This document shows, in pieces, positions 12,969 through 24,029 of a stretch of 64,000 nucleotides of DNA. Location of the stretch: assembly GCF_037975245.1 (NCBI RefSeq), contig NC_092577.1:36202898-36266897 (forward strand), given 5' to 3'. The translations under genes and the position numbers were made by a program. The stretch's first letter is position 1, and each line of letters begins with the position of its first letter. Source of the stretch: Apostichopus japonicus. Taxonomy: Eukaryota; Echinodermata; Holothuroidea; Aspidochirotida; Stichopodidae. The notes under the pieces are model-generated. The model did not search any database, was not told the DNA's origin, and saw only the letters and a program-made list of their open reading frames with translations.

Positions 12969-13004
12969 AATTAAAAGACAGGACTAATATCTTACACGAT
13001 AAAG
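12969..13004 (+). CDS. speculative 36-nt mini-exon
   Basis: Bounded by TTTCAG and GTAAAC. In phase 1 it reads ELKDRTNILHDK, consistent with the phase left by 10894-10945. There is no homology support. Confidence 0.2.
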
Positions 13005-13271
13005 GTAAACATTATTTTCAAAATAACAATTGTCTTTTCTTAAAACTTTTCATAGTTACAAGTTTGGTTTCTTATATCGATGTGTGTTAATTTGTAAATA
13101 TTGTTAAATGAAACAAAGTTTACTTTCTTGTAACGAATATACATGCTGAAAGAATGTTATACGTTAAATATTGTTTCCAATGATTTGTCTCTTAAAAGAA
13201 ACATTAACAGTTAGTTCGTGGATTTTGAAGTGTCAGAAATGCTTAAAAAGTTATAAAGTTGACTCCTGAAG

Positions 13272-13447
13272 TTTTACTTTCAGAAAAAAGTCTAAGAGAA
13301 AATTCCACGCGATATCGAACATATATAACTTTACATGTATGCATTTACAATATATCATATTTTAGCGAAACAATTTTGTCTTTTAAAATAGCCACAGTTA
13401 TAAATATTAGTTGGGATGCGCCAATTACAGATTGTTGTTTTCATTAG
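13272..13447 (+). CDS. speculative terminal exon
   Basis: An acceptor-like TTTACTTTCAG sits near 13281. Reading on in the same phase gives EKSLRENSTRYRTYITLH and then a hydrophobic stretch, ending at TAG 13445-13447. This could close the small model started at 10894. The exact acceptor is uncertain, and there is no recognisable domain. Confidence 0.18.
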
Positions 13448-13910
13448 ATTGACACAAGGATCATAAACGTTCGATTTTAATTTTGAAATTAAAGATGAAA
13501 GAATTATTATAACTTTGTTACAAAATCGAAACTAACATTGCAGAGTTCAACTGGACAATGACTCAAGTCCTCAGTGATGGTTAAATTATGTGACCAACTA
13601 TCTACCTATTATTTTTGTCTTTTTTCACATTTTCTCCCTTCAAATTTGCAATATAATTCAACTAGAGCTTAAAACGGTTACCGTAAACGATATTTTACTG
13701 AATGATATAACAGATCTGTAGAAAATGTGTACTGCTCGTGGTGTTATTTTGCGATGACAGCATCTGTTGCATCTTAAATATACGTGTACCGTCTTGCACT
13801 ATATAACCATAGGCGTACGAGGCGGTGGGACAGGGGGGCAGAATGCCCCCCAAATTTCCAGAGGAAAAGAAATTCGGGCAAAAGTCCTGAAAAATTCGGG
13901 CAGCCTAAGA

Positions 13911-13913
<3 letters not shown>

Positions 13914-13990
<77 letters not shown>
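13914..13990. repeat. (TA)n microsatellite
   Basis: Uninterrupted TA dinucleotides inside the hAT-like element. They generate long tyrosine-isoleucine open frames on both strands that are artefacts. Confidence 0.95.
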
Positions 13991-13993
<3 letters not shown>

Positions 13994-14523
13994 GTAGCTT
14001 GCCCGAATTCCATGATTTTCTTTATTTAGCATCATTATGTCCAAATATTTCCGTGTAACACCACCGTAAGCGCAGCTCATCTGGGCTACCACGCTTTTTC
14101 ACGATCCATTTTTTTTAACTAGTCAACTGTATACCTGGACATCCTCGACATGAGTGTATATAAGATACAGTTTCTTTTTCATGGATAGTGGGGGGGGGGG
14201 AGTGCCTACAAGCCTAGAAGTACAGGTTTATCATATTGTTTTTTATATTTTATACTTTTTTGTGAGACAAATTGCAGTCTCACCCGACAGAGCGACATTA
14301 TCCCGCCTACGTGTCGTTGACCAATGTATGTGTTTCTGGAGGTAGCTGAGTACTGTGTTAATATAATAAATACGTTAACTAAATAGGAGCTTAAAAACTT
14401 TACTGTCCTATTTTTCCCCTTCAAAGTGATGTTACCATTTTTTCTTCTAATTTACCAAATTTTTGGGGAATTGTAACTTTCTAAACGGTGATATTATAAA
14501 ATAAAGAATGATTAAATGCAACT

Positions 14524-14628
14524 TGCAAGGCCTCAGAAGTGCCGTTTCCGGCAATCTGAGAGGCATTTTTTGCCAAAAATTTGCTTTTACGCTACGCGCC
14601 AACTGATGGTGGCGCTCCGCTTAGATAG
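14524..14628 (+). repeat. hairpin module copy a
   Basis: Copy of a roughly 105-bp module that ends CGCTCCGCTTAGATAGT and contains a short hairpin GCGCCA..TGGCGC. It lies inside the 890-bp hAT-like element. Confidence 0.8.
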
Positions 14629-14723
14629 TGCCACGGGAACTTTCGGGCACAAAACTTTCTGCCCCCCCCCAAACTGAAATGGTCCCGTACGCCTATGTAT
14701 ATAACCTATGCTACTGCTGCTGC

Positions 14724-15083
14724 CTATTTACTGGTCAGATGGTACTCCTCCCTTAAACATTTTAATGCATCTCGCTGTGAAACTGTACCCCATTCGTTTT
14801 GGAATTCTGCTGGCTTTGCATTGTACAACTTCGCAAAATCTTTATTGAAAGTTTGCAATACCCACTTCCAGTATATTATTGGAGCTTGCCCTGTAATTGG
14901 GGCAATATCCCAAGAAGGATAATCCTTGGCATACTCCTTGTAAAGCTTATACACCTTTGGTGGCCCTTCGCAGTGTAGATATCTAGTGTCGGAGGCTACT
15001 AACATTGTGCATGCAGCGGATATCAGTTTGTTTGACTTTTCGTAATGATATCCTGCCACACCCTGTGAGTAATGAAAGGCCGG
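14724..15083 (-). pseudogene. VLIG GTPase pseudogene, C-terminal piece
   Basis: On the minus strand the frame reads AFHYSQGVAGYHYEKSN through YWKWVLQTFNKDFAKLYN to a stop at 14724. It aligns residue for residue with the C-terminus of the intact VLIG protein at 55220-59976 (TFHYPGGVSGRHKIDSN and YWMWVLKTFNDEFARIYD there). It is separated from the rest of its gene (18206-22435) by nested transposons. The stretch that should link them, including the Cys-Pro-Phe-Cys putative metal site, is missing, so about 70 bp of gene sequence was lost. No independent start exists. Confidence 0.85.
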
Positions 15084-15089
15084 AGGTTA

Positions 15090-15190
15090 CTATCTAAGCG
15101 GAGCGCCACCATGGTTGGCGCGGAGCGTACAGAGAAAATTTGAGATTTCAGCACCCCCCAGATCGCAGGAGATGGCACCTGTGAGGCAAA
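15090..15190 (-). repeat. hairpin module copy b
   Basis: Minus-strand copy of the module. Its CTTAGATAGT end abuts the VLIG C-terminal piece directly, without the usual 40-60 nt leading to a hAT-like terminus. This implies a deletion at the junction. Confidence 0.75.
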
Positions 15191-15524
15191 ATAGCAACCA
15201 AAAAGATGTGCAACTTTGGTGACAGAAATGCAAAAAAAGTTTTTTCTCTTTCATGCTGACTGGCCTTGCCAACTCAACCAGACTTTTAACTTGAGGGAAG
15301 TTGGCATCATTTGCAGGAATTTCAGAATTCCCAATATTTTATATCTCTACCAGTAGTGGAAAATCCTGTTTCGACAGTTTCGTGGCCATAAAAAAGTTGT
15401 TTTGTGGAATATTCAATGACATATATTCATTTGACTCGAGGCAATATATGAATACCTGCAGGGGCGGTGATCTGTTTCAAATATTGGGGGGGGGGGGGGC
15501 ATCTGCTTGGATGCAGGCGAATTA

Positions 15525-15628
15525 CTGTCAAAGCGGAGCGCCACCATTGGTTAGCGCGCAGCGTACAAGAAAATTTCTGGTTTTGATAGCCCCCCAGATG
15601 ACCGGAAATGGCACTTCTCGGGCTTGAA
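15525..15628 (-). repeat. hairpin module copy c
   Basis: Minus-strand copy, stem partly weakened: GCGCTAACC pairs with GGTGGCGC through one wobble pair in RNA. Confidence 0.75.
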
Positions 15629-16411
15629 AATGACCAACCAGATGTACACTTTTGCCTGAGAACCAAGTTTTTCCTAATAGTTTTTTTTTCATTCATAACC
15701 TTTTGTCAAGATTGTCACCAGTCACACATCATGTTCGACCTCATTGCATTTGTAGGTAATTCTACGTAACGCCCCACAATACCCGTCAGCCCCACTTTTC
15801 AAGGTTTTAAGCCCATTATTTGTTCAGAATTTGAATAATAAATTCACTTCAAAACATACCCATAATGTTGCACTAAATTTCATCTATGGACAACCAATAT
15901 AGAAAACCCCCCTCAACCACTAACAGACCGGTCAAAATTGTACGAGTTTAGAGGGAAGTATACTATGATGAAGAATGTTGGTCAAGGGATTTTCGAAATT
16001 TCAGACACAGTTAAATTATTGGTGTACAAATATTAAAACCTCTTATAACGGCTACCATAAAACTTCGATATCATAGAAAATACCAAAAAAATATGCTCGA
16101 GGGGGAGGGCGGTCTCCACCCCTTCACCCCCCTCCCTTGGCTACGCACCTGCGGTTAGAAATCTTGTAGGAAACAGGCCAAATGGAAACCCAGTGAACCG
16201 ATATCGATGTGGATCCTATGTATGATTGTACGTACTTACACTCATACACAAGATGCAAACCAAATTTCATTACGGATGTGGTCCGTCTAGCTATTCATTT
16301 CGAGAAAAAAAGTAAAAACTACTTTCGGTCATATATAGTAACAAATTGTGACACGGTTAGACAGGCGCTTTGCGAGGAATTTGCCAAGGGAGGGGCAAAG
16401 CTTGTACCCAG

Positions 16412-16512
16412 ACTTTCTAAGCGTAGCGCCACCATAAGTTGGCGCGAAGCGCAAAAGAAAATTTTGGCCGAAAATGCCTCCCAGATCGCTGGAAATGGCA
16501 CTTCCCAGGCCT
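16412..16512 (-). repeat. hairpin module copy d
   Basis: Minus-strand copy. Its flank, TTGCATCTAAGCATTTTCTA, matches the flank of copy g near 30690 in opposite orientation, so copies d and g belong to the same longer element. Confidence 0.75.
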
Positions 16513-17230
16513 TGTATGTTGCATCTAAGCATTTTCTATTTTGAAATTACTAGCGATATCATAAAAAAATACAAAACATATGCTTAAAAAAAAACTATGC
16601 CACCAAATATTGGGGGGGATATAAGATACTATATCCCCCCACCTAAAATATTGGGGGGACATGTCCCCCCGTCCCCCCCCCCCCATGATCGCCGCCCATG
16701 AATACCTGATACCTCGGCTCAGAACAAACGGAGCCAATCTTTTGATAGATTGTTGCGCTAGGTGGAAGTACTGAACATATTTTCAGCAGATATCGCTATC
16801 ACGCAGCACAACAAGGTTCGTGGTGTATGGTCGCAATCGTCGCATCGACCATTGCCATGCCCAGTGGCGGCGGAACTGGGGGTGCTTGGGGGGCTCAGCC
16901 CCCCAATGAAAAAGTTGAGGGGGCAAATGCATGATAAGCCCCCCCCCCCAATATTTACCAAGGCTCCGAAACGTGCATCTGCCCATTTTTCAATGCATAC
17001 TTGTCGATCTGTCCGACGCACACGTATACTATATAGGTGTAATAATTTTAGTAATTGCTGGGGGACCCTCGGCCCGTCCCCTGGCTATAGACCACATTGT
17101 CACCCCAACCGCGTCTTCACGCCCCGTGAAAAGTGGAAGCAGTGAGTGTGAGTACCGGTAAGCGTAACACAACTTCGTCTTAGGCCAATGACTTGCCTCA
17201 TTTCAGCCAGTTCTCCAACATCCCCTTACT

Positions 17231-17629
17231 TAGTGGCGGAGCGTCCATATATACAGTCAGGGGGCGGGTGCCCCCCCCCCCCCTGACGGACTCAAATGGA
17301 CTGCTGGCGCCCTTTTCAGCTTTTCACTACTTTTTACTTATTCGCAATTATTGACTATTTTATTGCGCTCTCATATACCTATTGACATTTGTCATATTCT
17401 GTTGGTGTAATTTTCCGACAAAATGGCGACGACACCTATTTATTCTCCGTTTATCTGCAAATTAGCAAGGCCCGGAAAGGGTCATTTCCTGCAATCTAGG
17501 GAGTTTCTTTACTCAAAAATTTTCTGTACACTCCGCGCCAACCTGTGGTGGCGCTCCGCTTAGATAGTGTCGAAAGCGACCCTAGAGACCATTCTTGCCC
17601 CCTGACCAATACCCCTAGCCCCGCCACTG
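17231..17629. mobile_element. hAT-like MITE nested in 16862-17946 (399 bp)
   Basis: Termini TAGTGGCGGAGCG and, inverted, CAGTGGCGGGGCTAG. Flanking 8-mers CCCTTACT and CCCTTACC differ at one base. It is the same family as 31206-31582, including the internal sequence TTATTGACTWTTTTATTGCG and module copy e (17465-17570). Confidence 0.85.
17465..17570 (+). repeat. hairpin module copy e
   Basis: Plus-strand copy inside the 399-bp MITE, with the stem GCGCCA..TGGCGC intact. Confidence 0.8.
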
Positions 17630-17796
17630 CCCTTACCACACTCAAAAACGTCTTTTCGAGTACACTACGAGTAATGGCTACTCTCTTAAAACACCATCGA
17701 ATATATAATTTACAATGTTTTTACAGACTTTTACGTGCAATCTGAGAAATTGCAGGCTTGAGACCCATATTTTAGGGCTAGGTATTCGCAGCATAA

Positions 17797-17900
17797 AACA
17801 CTCGGGAAGGGCCGTTTCCGGCCATCTGGGGGTTTGAAAAAACCCAAAATTTTCTTGTACGCTCCGCGCCAACCGATGGTGGCGCTCCGCTTAGATAGTC
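17797..17900 (+). repeat. hairpin module copy f
   Basis: Plus-strand copy inside the 1085-bp element, with an intact stem and the standard CTTAGATAGT end. Confidence 0.8.
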
Positions 17901-18099
17901 TCCACACATTAGCCCCCCCAATAATTTTTCCGTTCCGCCGCGCCTGGCCATGCCATGCTGTGTGACCATTCTCATGATTACTACAGATATTGTATTATTC
18001 TTATTCTGCCAGATGCAGACGAGAAAATTGTGTAACTCTATTTCCCAAATTATTGAACAAAAAATATTAGCGAATCGCACTGATGAGTGTTTTTTTTTA

Positions 18100-18198
18100 C
18101 CCCATTCCCAGTGGGGGGGGGCCAGTGGGGGGGGGGGGGGGCAGCCGATTTCATGGGGGGGCCTCGGCCCCCCCAGGCCCCCCGTAGCTACGCCACTG
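18100..18198. mobile_element. hAT-like terminus interrupting the VLIG pseudogene
   Basis: Read on the minus strand the terminus begins CAGTGGCGTAGCTACGGGGG, a typical hAT-like end followed by G-rich sequence. It abuts the VLIG coding sequence exactly after the codons for LGTCK. The opposite end of this outermost element is not preserved: the far junction near 15085 lacks a terminus and the flanking 8-mer CTTACACG is not repeated there. Confidence 0.7.
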
Positions 18199-18205
18199 CT
18201 TACAC

Positions 18206-21200
18206 GTTCCTAAATGATCTAAGATGTCACGTGTCACATCTCGCATTTTTGAATAAAGCTGAGATGCTACTGATGGATCACTTAGTTTGTCTAAGTCCCA
18301 TCCTTTAGTAATATCTCTTTTCAATTGCGAACTGAACATTTTGTACAACATGTTGGTTAAATTCTTGAATGTCGCTTAGATTGAAATCCTCAACGGAAAA
18401 CTGTATATCCATTCCATACCCTGTCATGTACTCGCTTTGCAGAAATGTATTTGCCCATTCCCGAAATGTTGTTGTTTGTTTACCTTCACGTTCCGTCAAT
18501 TCATGTTTAGTCTTTTGTAATGCAGATTGAACATAACCAAGTATTTCACTGATTTTGTATATATTACCTCTGTAACCCAATATTGAGACCGTGTTGTTAT
18601 TTCAGTTAGAACCTTTTGGCTCAACCAATCGCTAACGAATGTATTATTGTCCTGTATAAAATCATGATACAATGTTGGATCTTTTTTAAGACAGAGCTCT
18701 TCTAAAATTCTGCCAATCATCCTTTCCTTATCATTATAACAATCTTCGTTTCTCATATGTGCCAAGAGTTTTACATCGAAGGCATTTAAGGTGTACTTTT
18801 GCAAGACAGTCACACACTCAGAATATGATCGCTTTACAGCCGCTCCACTCTTAATGGTTTCATCAACATAGCCTTTAAATTCGTCCTTTAAACAATCCTT
18901 CTCATTTTCAAACATTCTATGTAATGAATTGTGACTTTCATACTTTCGTTGACAATCTTTGCAAACTCTACAAACCTCGTTCTGAACTTCACGAAGGGTA
19001 CTAACCAAAGTTTCACTTTTGACTTTGCTATCCGTTAATACATTGTACACTTCTAGTAAAATAGTATCTACGCGACTTTCTCGAAACGGTATAACTTTCG
19101 CGTGATTTCTAAGATCACTTCTATGACGATTTACAATTCCAAAAACTACAATTTGAACTCTGTCCTGTCCGTCATTAAATTCCCAAATATTTCTGCCAAG
19201 CCAATGAGCAAAGTACCCCCTCTTTTTCATCTCGTCAGTGTAAGCTTTGCTATATCCTGTACCAAGCATTAGTTTTCTAAGACTGTTATCACACGCCTGC
19301 TCGATATATTTCTCAGTAATTATAAATTTGTTGAAGTTTATTTTAAGCTGTTTGATTATTTTATCCCAAAGTGTGTCAAATTGTGTATTCAATTCCTCAT
19401 GATTTTTCTTCCAATAGTTAGTGTCTTTTGTGTGCTTTAATTGATTTGCGGTGGTTTTAGCTGCAGTTTTCAGTTCTTCTTTTGCCTTTCTGATGAATTC
19501 TGGCAATCCTTCTATATCGGCCTCATTTTGTAATTGCATCTCTTTGTTTTCTTTGATACCTCTTTCGATATCTTTACCAATGTCGATCGTTTCTCTTTTG
19601 ATACTCTCATGACGTCTTTTCACCTCCTCTTCGTCTGAATGCTCCTTTACGTATTCATCTATTTTCTTATTTACATCTACGCATTTATCATTTATTACAA
19701 TTTTCAGCTTTGAGTAAAACTTTTCTTTCGTAGCATCCGTGATATTTGCACCATTATCAAGCTCCCATTGAAATATCTCAGTTCTCATTTTGCCAAGAAG
19801 TTTATTATGCTCTAGTCGGAATCTTTGGTTACTGAGGGCATCAAAACTATTTTGGAAATTGAAGACGAAATCTTCTAATTTCACTGCATCCCAAACATTT
19901 TCCAACCTTTGAACAAACGTTGCTATTTTAAACTGAGACGGGGTTACAGATTGATTTACTTTTGGTTTGAAAATGGCTTCCTTTAAGGCGTGAATTTTAT
20001 CACTATAGCCAGGATTTAGAGGAGACATTAAACCCATCCACAAGCATGGGAAAAACTGCAAGTCATCTTCCTCAGCTAAAGGAAATACATCTGAAAAATC
20101 TTGAATGTGATCTACTTTTTCCTCAGCAGCAGCAATACGAGTGACTTTGTTGAGAGCATCCTTTATTTTAGTCATGTTAGTTTTATTGTTAGCGGCAGCT
20201 GCTATGTCGCTCACTCTTTGTTGAATGATTCTGCAATTAGAAACCAAATTGACTTTCTTCATTCTTATCAGAGCATGGACAGCTATTTGCAATATGCCAA
20301 TCATATCTGGGCAAATAGTTTCTTGACCGAAATTCAATAAGGTAAGGTCCCCAATGCACATGGTTAGTGTAGCTGCTGTATTGTCAAATGTGTGGTCGTT
20401 AAGAACAGTTCGATCTGGAGACTGCAATCCTTCAGTATCAATAATCAGAAGATACTGAAAACCAAGTTGTTCACGTAGTGCGGCATTCACTTCTAACAAT
20501 TGTAAGTATACCCCTCGCGTGCATCTACCAGCACGTACCGGAAACCTTACCCCAAACATACTATTCAACAACGTTGACTTTCCACTACTCTGGATACCGA
20601 TTATAGACAAAACAAATATTCTTGGGTTATTAAGCGTATTTTCGACGTTCTTTAAGACGCCTGATATCCATTTAATGGGAATGTAAGCATTTTCTCCATC
20701 TAAAAGTTCCAAAGGATATCCTGCAAGAAGTAATTTTGATGCAAGGTTAACCAGCAATTCATTTCGTTTGCGAACATTTGTATCTTCAAGGTTTGCTTCA
20801 TACCATTGTCCTAACTCACGAATAAAGTGTTCGCAAGTAATGTTCTTCGCATTTACTTGTTCGCTTTCTTTTAGGAAATGCATTTGCAATTCTTTTATGT
20901 GATGTTGCAGTTTTCTGCGTTCACTGGGCGAAGCTTGCTTCATGGTAGACTTTAGTTTTTGCAGTGAAGTTTTCAACTCGTCGATTTTATTAACTAATGG
21001 AGGAATTTCACGGACGGTCATCATTTCGATACGTGTTTGAAAAATGGACATGAAATAATGCAAAACATCATTTTCGTCAAGCACAGCTGTTTGCAAATTT
21101 TCAAAAAAAACTTCCATTTTAGCAGATAAACCTTTTTCTCTTTGAATTTTCCTCATATCACGTTTTGTTTTTCTCTTTGCTTCAAATTGATCACAAACTG

Positions 21201-22435
21201 TTTGTTCCCAACACACAAAGGTTTTTTGTCAGCTGCGACCCATTTACCCCATTCGACTTGCAATTGTAAATATGATTGTTTCACTGTCTCAATGGATTCG
21301 TGTATCGGAAAAGAGGATTGCATCAGTTTTTTTGCTTTGTTATAGGAATCATTTTCCTGATCCACGGTTACTTCATTAAAGCAAAAGATTCGCCAGTCTT
21401 CAATTGAATGGTAATCATCACGTCTTGTGGTATTGCAGTATTGCATAATCTTCTCACATATGGTTTTTGCAAGGTCTGTTGCATTACGTTCCAAGCCAAA
21501 ATCAATACTATCATCGTTTGCATCGATGTTTAGTGTATTACGCTCGCTGTTTAGCCGTTGCTTACGTGTTTGCCTGCCCTTCTTTTCTTTTTGTGCGATC
21601 AAATGTATCACGAAAACATTTTTGAATCTTTTCTTTATTTCATCAATTGCTGTTTTGTAGTATTCCAATTTGTCTTTATCTATAAATAGGAATATAGCAT
21701 TAGCTACCCTGCACATAAACTCACTTTCGGCAGTAAATTCTGTTGAATCACCTCTCAGATTCAACAATAACGTAACTTCTTTCAACAAATCCTCTTTTCT
21801 GCCGTACATTGACAGATACCATTGGGCTTCTACTGATCCACAACAGTGGTAAACGCACTCTATTTCATCTTCATAAAACAGAAAATATCGAAATGTTTCA
21901 TTACCTTGAGCTCTACCAATGACATTATTTAATACAGACGATTTGGAGATTGGAATATCACCAAATCTTATGAATGCAGTAGTAAATACTTGCTCACTTA
22001 CCATACGTTTCTCTGGAGCAAGATTTGTTTCATTTTCTTTCCATTTTTTTACCACACGACTTAATGCCCAAGTAAGCAGTTCTGGTTTTTCGTCATCTCT
22101 TACCCCGGGTAATAAGACTGGCACGGCAAGTTGACAAGATGCAAATTTCTCAAGCAGATGCTGTCTTAAATGATTATCGGAACAATGAAGAATTGCATAT
22201 ATGAAATCTCTTGCACTTCCTTCTATGTGAAGATTCTCTTTCCATGTTACCCTACTGTCTAGTGCGGTTAACTTACTGATAAACAGAAAAGGTACATTTT
22301 CTGGTTTAATTTGTGAATCATCGCTTGGAAACAGCCGTACCTCTGTGGCCGCTTCCAGGGTGAGCTTCCGTGGGAAATAGTTCTTTAGACCAACCTCTTC
22401 CAAGTATTCCAGAAAATCTTCTTCAGTTTCGTTAT
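18206..22435 (-). pseudogene. GVINP1: VLIG-type very large GTPase pseudogene, main body
   Basis: Minus-strand main exon of a very large inducible GTPase gene, the paralogue of 55220-59976. The exon starts at 22435 after an acceptor TTCGATAG. It runs through an N-terminal URGCP/VLIG region, then the GTPase domain with P-loop GIQSSGKSTLLN (about 20560-20595), CTRG switch (about 20515) and DTEGL (about 20435), and a long helical C-terminal part. Against its paralogue it has a 1-bp deletion near 21200 and further frameshifts near 18560 and 18335. A transposon terminus follows at 18198. The open pieces are therefore 22403-21153, 21216-18496, 18580-18305 and 18351-18199. Homologues are cytosolic GTPases of interferon-type immune responses in vertebrates. 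This copy cannot make a full protein. Confidence 0.88.
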
Positions 22436-22710
22436 CTATCGAATATAAGAGTAAGCTTAAGTTGATGTCAAAGCCAATCTGAACTCAAAGCCAATTTGAA
22501 ACGATACATGTACACTACACAATTGTAATGTGTGTCTCTATCTAGAAATATACAGACATTTTTAATACCTTGTATATACACGAACTAATAACGATGTTGC
22601 TAGTCAGGAATAACTTTCAGACTAATTATTGCTACATTTATTGTCGGAATAATGATTTCAGCAGCGAGAAACGAGTGTAGGTGATAGAGAGCGTCTCTGT
22701 CAACCAACCC
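22436..22710 (-). other. intron of the VLIG pseudogene, proximal part
   Basis: Aligns with 59977-60262 next to the intact paralogue, including ACGATACATGTACA and TGTGTGTCTCTATCT. It is shared non-coding DNA and so part of the duplicated block. Confidence 0.7.
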
Positions 22711-23441
22711 TACTTCCAGTAGTTTAGTTTAGTAGAAAAAAGGATCAGGAGGGACACCTAAGTCCCCATCAAGGACCCTATAAAGAGAGGGAAAAAACTG
22801 AAGACACAAACACTCAGACCCGATTACACTGCTTAAAGTGCTTGTCCAAAGCATTCTTAAACCCATTGACACTACTTACAAGTACAATTTTCTCAGGCAA
22901 ACTATTCCACTCATTCACAACCCTATTAGAAAAAAGTTATGCCGAATATTAATCCTACTATGCGACTTTTGAAGTTTAAGACAATGACCGCTAGTACAAC
23001 TATTGTTTGCAAACATGAAAAAGTCGGTAAAGGATAAATTGTCGAAACCATACACAATCTTGAAAACCTGGATCAAGTCCCCACGTAACCTCCTAAGCTC
23101 CAGTGTGGTGAGATTCAACAGTTGTAACCGCCTATAATAAGGCACCCTCTTTAAGGAACTAATCATCCTAGTAGCTCTCCTCTGGACCTTTTCAAGTACT
23201 TCCTTATCCTTAGCAAAATAAGGGTTCCAAGCCTGCACAGCATACTCCAGATGAGGCCTAACCAACTGCTTGTAAAGCCTAACTACGATGTCCTCTTTCA
23301 GAAAACTGAAGTTCCTCTTGATCATACCTAAAACCCTATTACCTCTTTTAGCAGCTTCAAGACAATGTTTGGAAGGTTGCAGAGACGAGTCAATGTAGAT
23401 ACCTAAGTCTTTTTCAACAGAGACCTCCTGTAACTCCACAG
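22711..23441 (-). mobile_element. 5'-truncated CR1/Rex-like LINE fragment
   Basis: Minus-strand frame 23469-22915 encodes the end of a non-LTR reverse transcriptase and its thumb/C-terminal region: EKDLGIYIDSSL, LYKQLVRPHLEYAVQAWNP, KVQRRATRMI, LELRRLRGDL, in family order. The 3' end in minus orientation finishes with CTAAACTAAACTA, a short tandem tail typical of this LINE group. The paralogous site near 60262 reads straight from ACTTCCAG into TGAGTACATG without it. It was therefore inserted after the VLIG duplication. It is 5' truncated and cannot move on its own. Confidence 0.85.
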
Positions 23442-23910
23442 TGAGTACATGCACCCACAATAATGGCATTACGAAGCGTGAGAGTTAAGCAAAGGCAACA
23501 GGGCTTACTCTCAAAGCAACTATTATTAATGTCGGTATCTGATCGTTCATTCAAACATTTACAATTTACCAAACACTTAAAAGGGGCTAACTGGATATTA
23601 TTTTTCTCTCATGCTGAGTGTTTGTGATTTACTAAGTCCAACAGTTTGTAAAACGATACAAATATTGGAGAAGGACCCAGAACGTTTTTACAAAATACGG
23701 GATCTGCTTCATACATTGATCAAAGAACTTTCTTTACAGTTTACACGGTCTTTTTGGTACGAATAAACTCTAATTAATAGCATCTCAGTGACAAACGACT
23801 TTGGAAATGTTTTACGCACACATAAAACGTAGTTTGCGGACAACTATGCACTGAAGCAAAGAAATATCGATATGATCCCGGTAACGTAATACACACACAT
23901 ATATATATAT
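23442..23910 (-). other. intron of the VLIG pseudogene, distal part
   Basis: Collinear with 60263-60718, for example GTACATGCACCC, AATAATGGCATT and ACAGTTTGTAAAACGATACA. Homology stops in a TA-rich stretch near 23900-23912. Confidence 0.65.
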
Positions 23911-24029
23911 ACTAGAATTATGTGAACCTTATATGTTAATAAAAAGTTCCGGCCACATAATGACGTAGAACTGTGTAAATCCATGTGTGGCACTATTGGC
24001 ACCGCCAAATTTTAAGAACTCAATTTTTG

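Larger units (their letters stand above)
13808..14697. mobile_element. hAT-like non-autonomous element (890 bp)
   Basis: Termini are inverted repeats of 12 bp, CATAGGCGTACG at the left and its complement at 14686-14697. A perfect 8-bp target duplication TATATAAC flanks it at 13800-13807 and 14698-14705. An 8-bp duplication and a CA-start, GGCG-rich terminus fit the hAT superfamily. It carries a (TA)n tract of about 78 bp at 13914-13990, G/C homopolymers, and one copy of the hairpin module at 14524-14628. There is no transposase, so it would have needed enzyme in trans. Confidence 0.85.
15459..16700. mobile_element. hAT-like composite element (1242 bp)
   Basis: Termini CAGGGGCGGTGATC and, inverted, CATGGGCGGCGATC match at 12 of 14 positions. 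A perfect 8-bp duplication AATACCTG flanks it (15451-15458, 16701-16708). It contains module copies c and d on the minus strand and poly-G/poly-C tracts. About 15.6-16.1 kb matches 31.64-32.12 kb in inverted orientation. An inner hAT-like end (GGCTACGCACCTG, ending 16151) suggests a further nested copy. No transposase is present. Confidence 0.8.
16862..17946. mobile_element. hAT-like element (1085 bp) with a nested insertion
   Basis: Left terminus CAGTGGCGGCGGAAC and right terminus, inverted, CAGGCGCGGCGGAAC. A perfect 8-bp target duplication GCCATGCC lies at 16854-16861 and 17947-17954. A second hAT-like element (17231-17629) sits inside, so this one is the older of the pair. It carries module copy f near its right end. 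Its unit length without the insertion is about 680 bp. There is no transposase. Confidence 0.85.

Noticed and set aside
13767-14092. Open frames rich in alternating Tyr-Ile on both strands (also at 33578-33808 and 34090-34235)
   Set aside because: They are translations of (TA)n microsatellites, open in every frame, and not genes.
16758-17161. Several 60-130 codon frames on both strands with Gly/Pro runs
   Set aside because: They lie wholly inside hAT-like elements with poly-G/poly-C tracts; no motif or consistent codon pattern.
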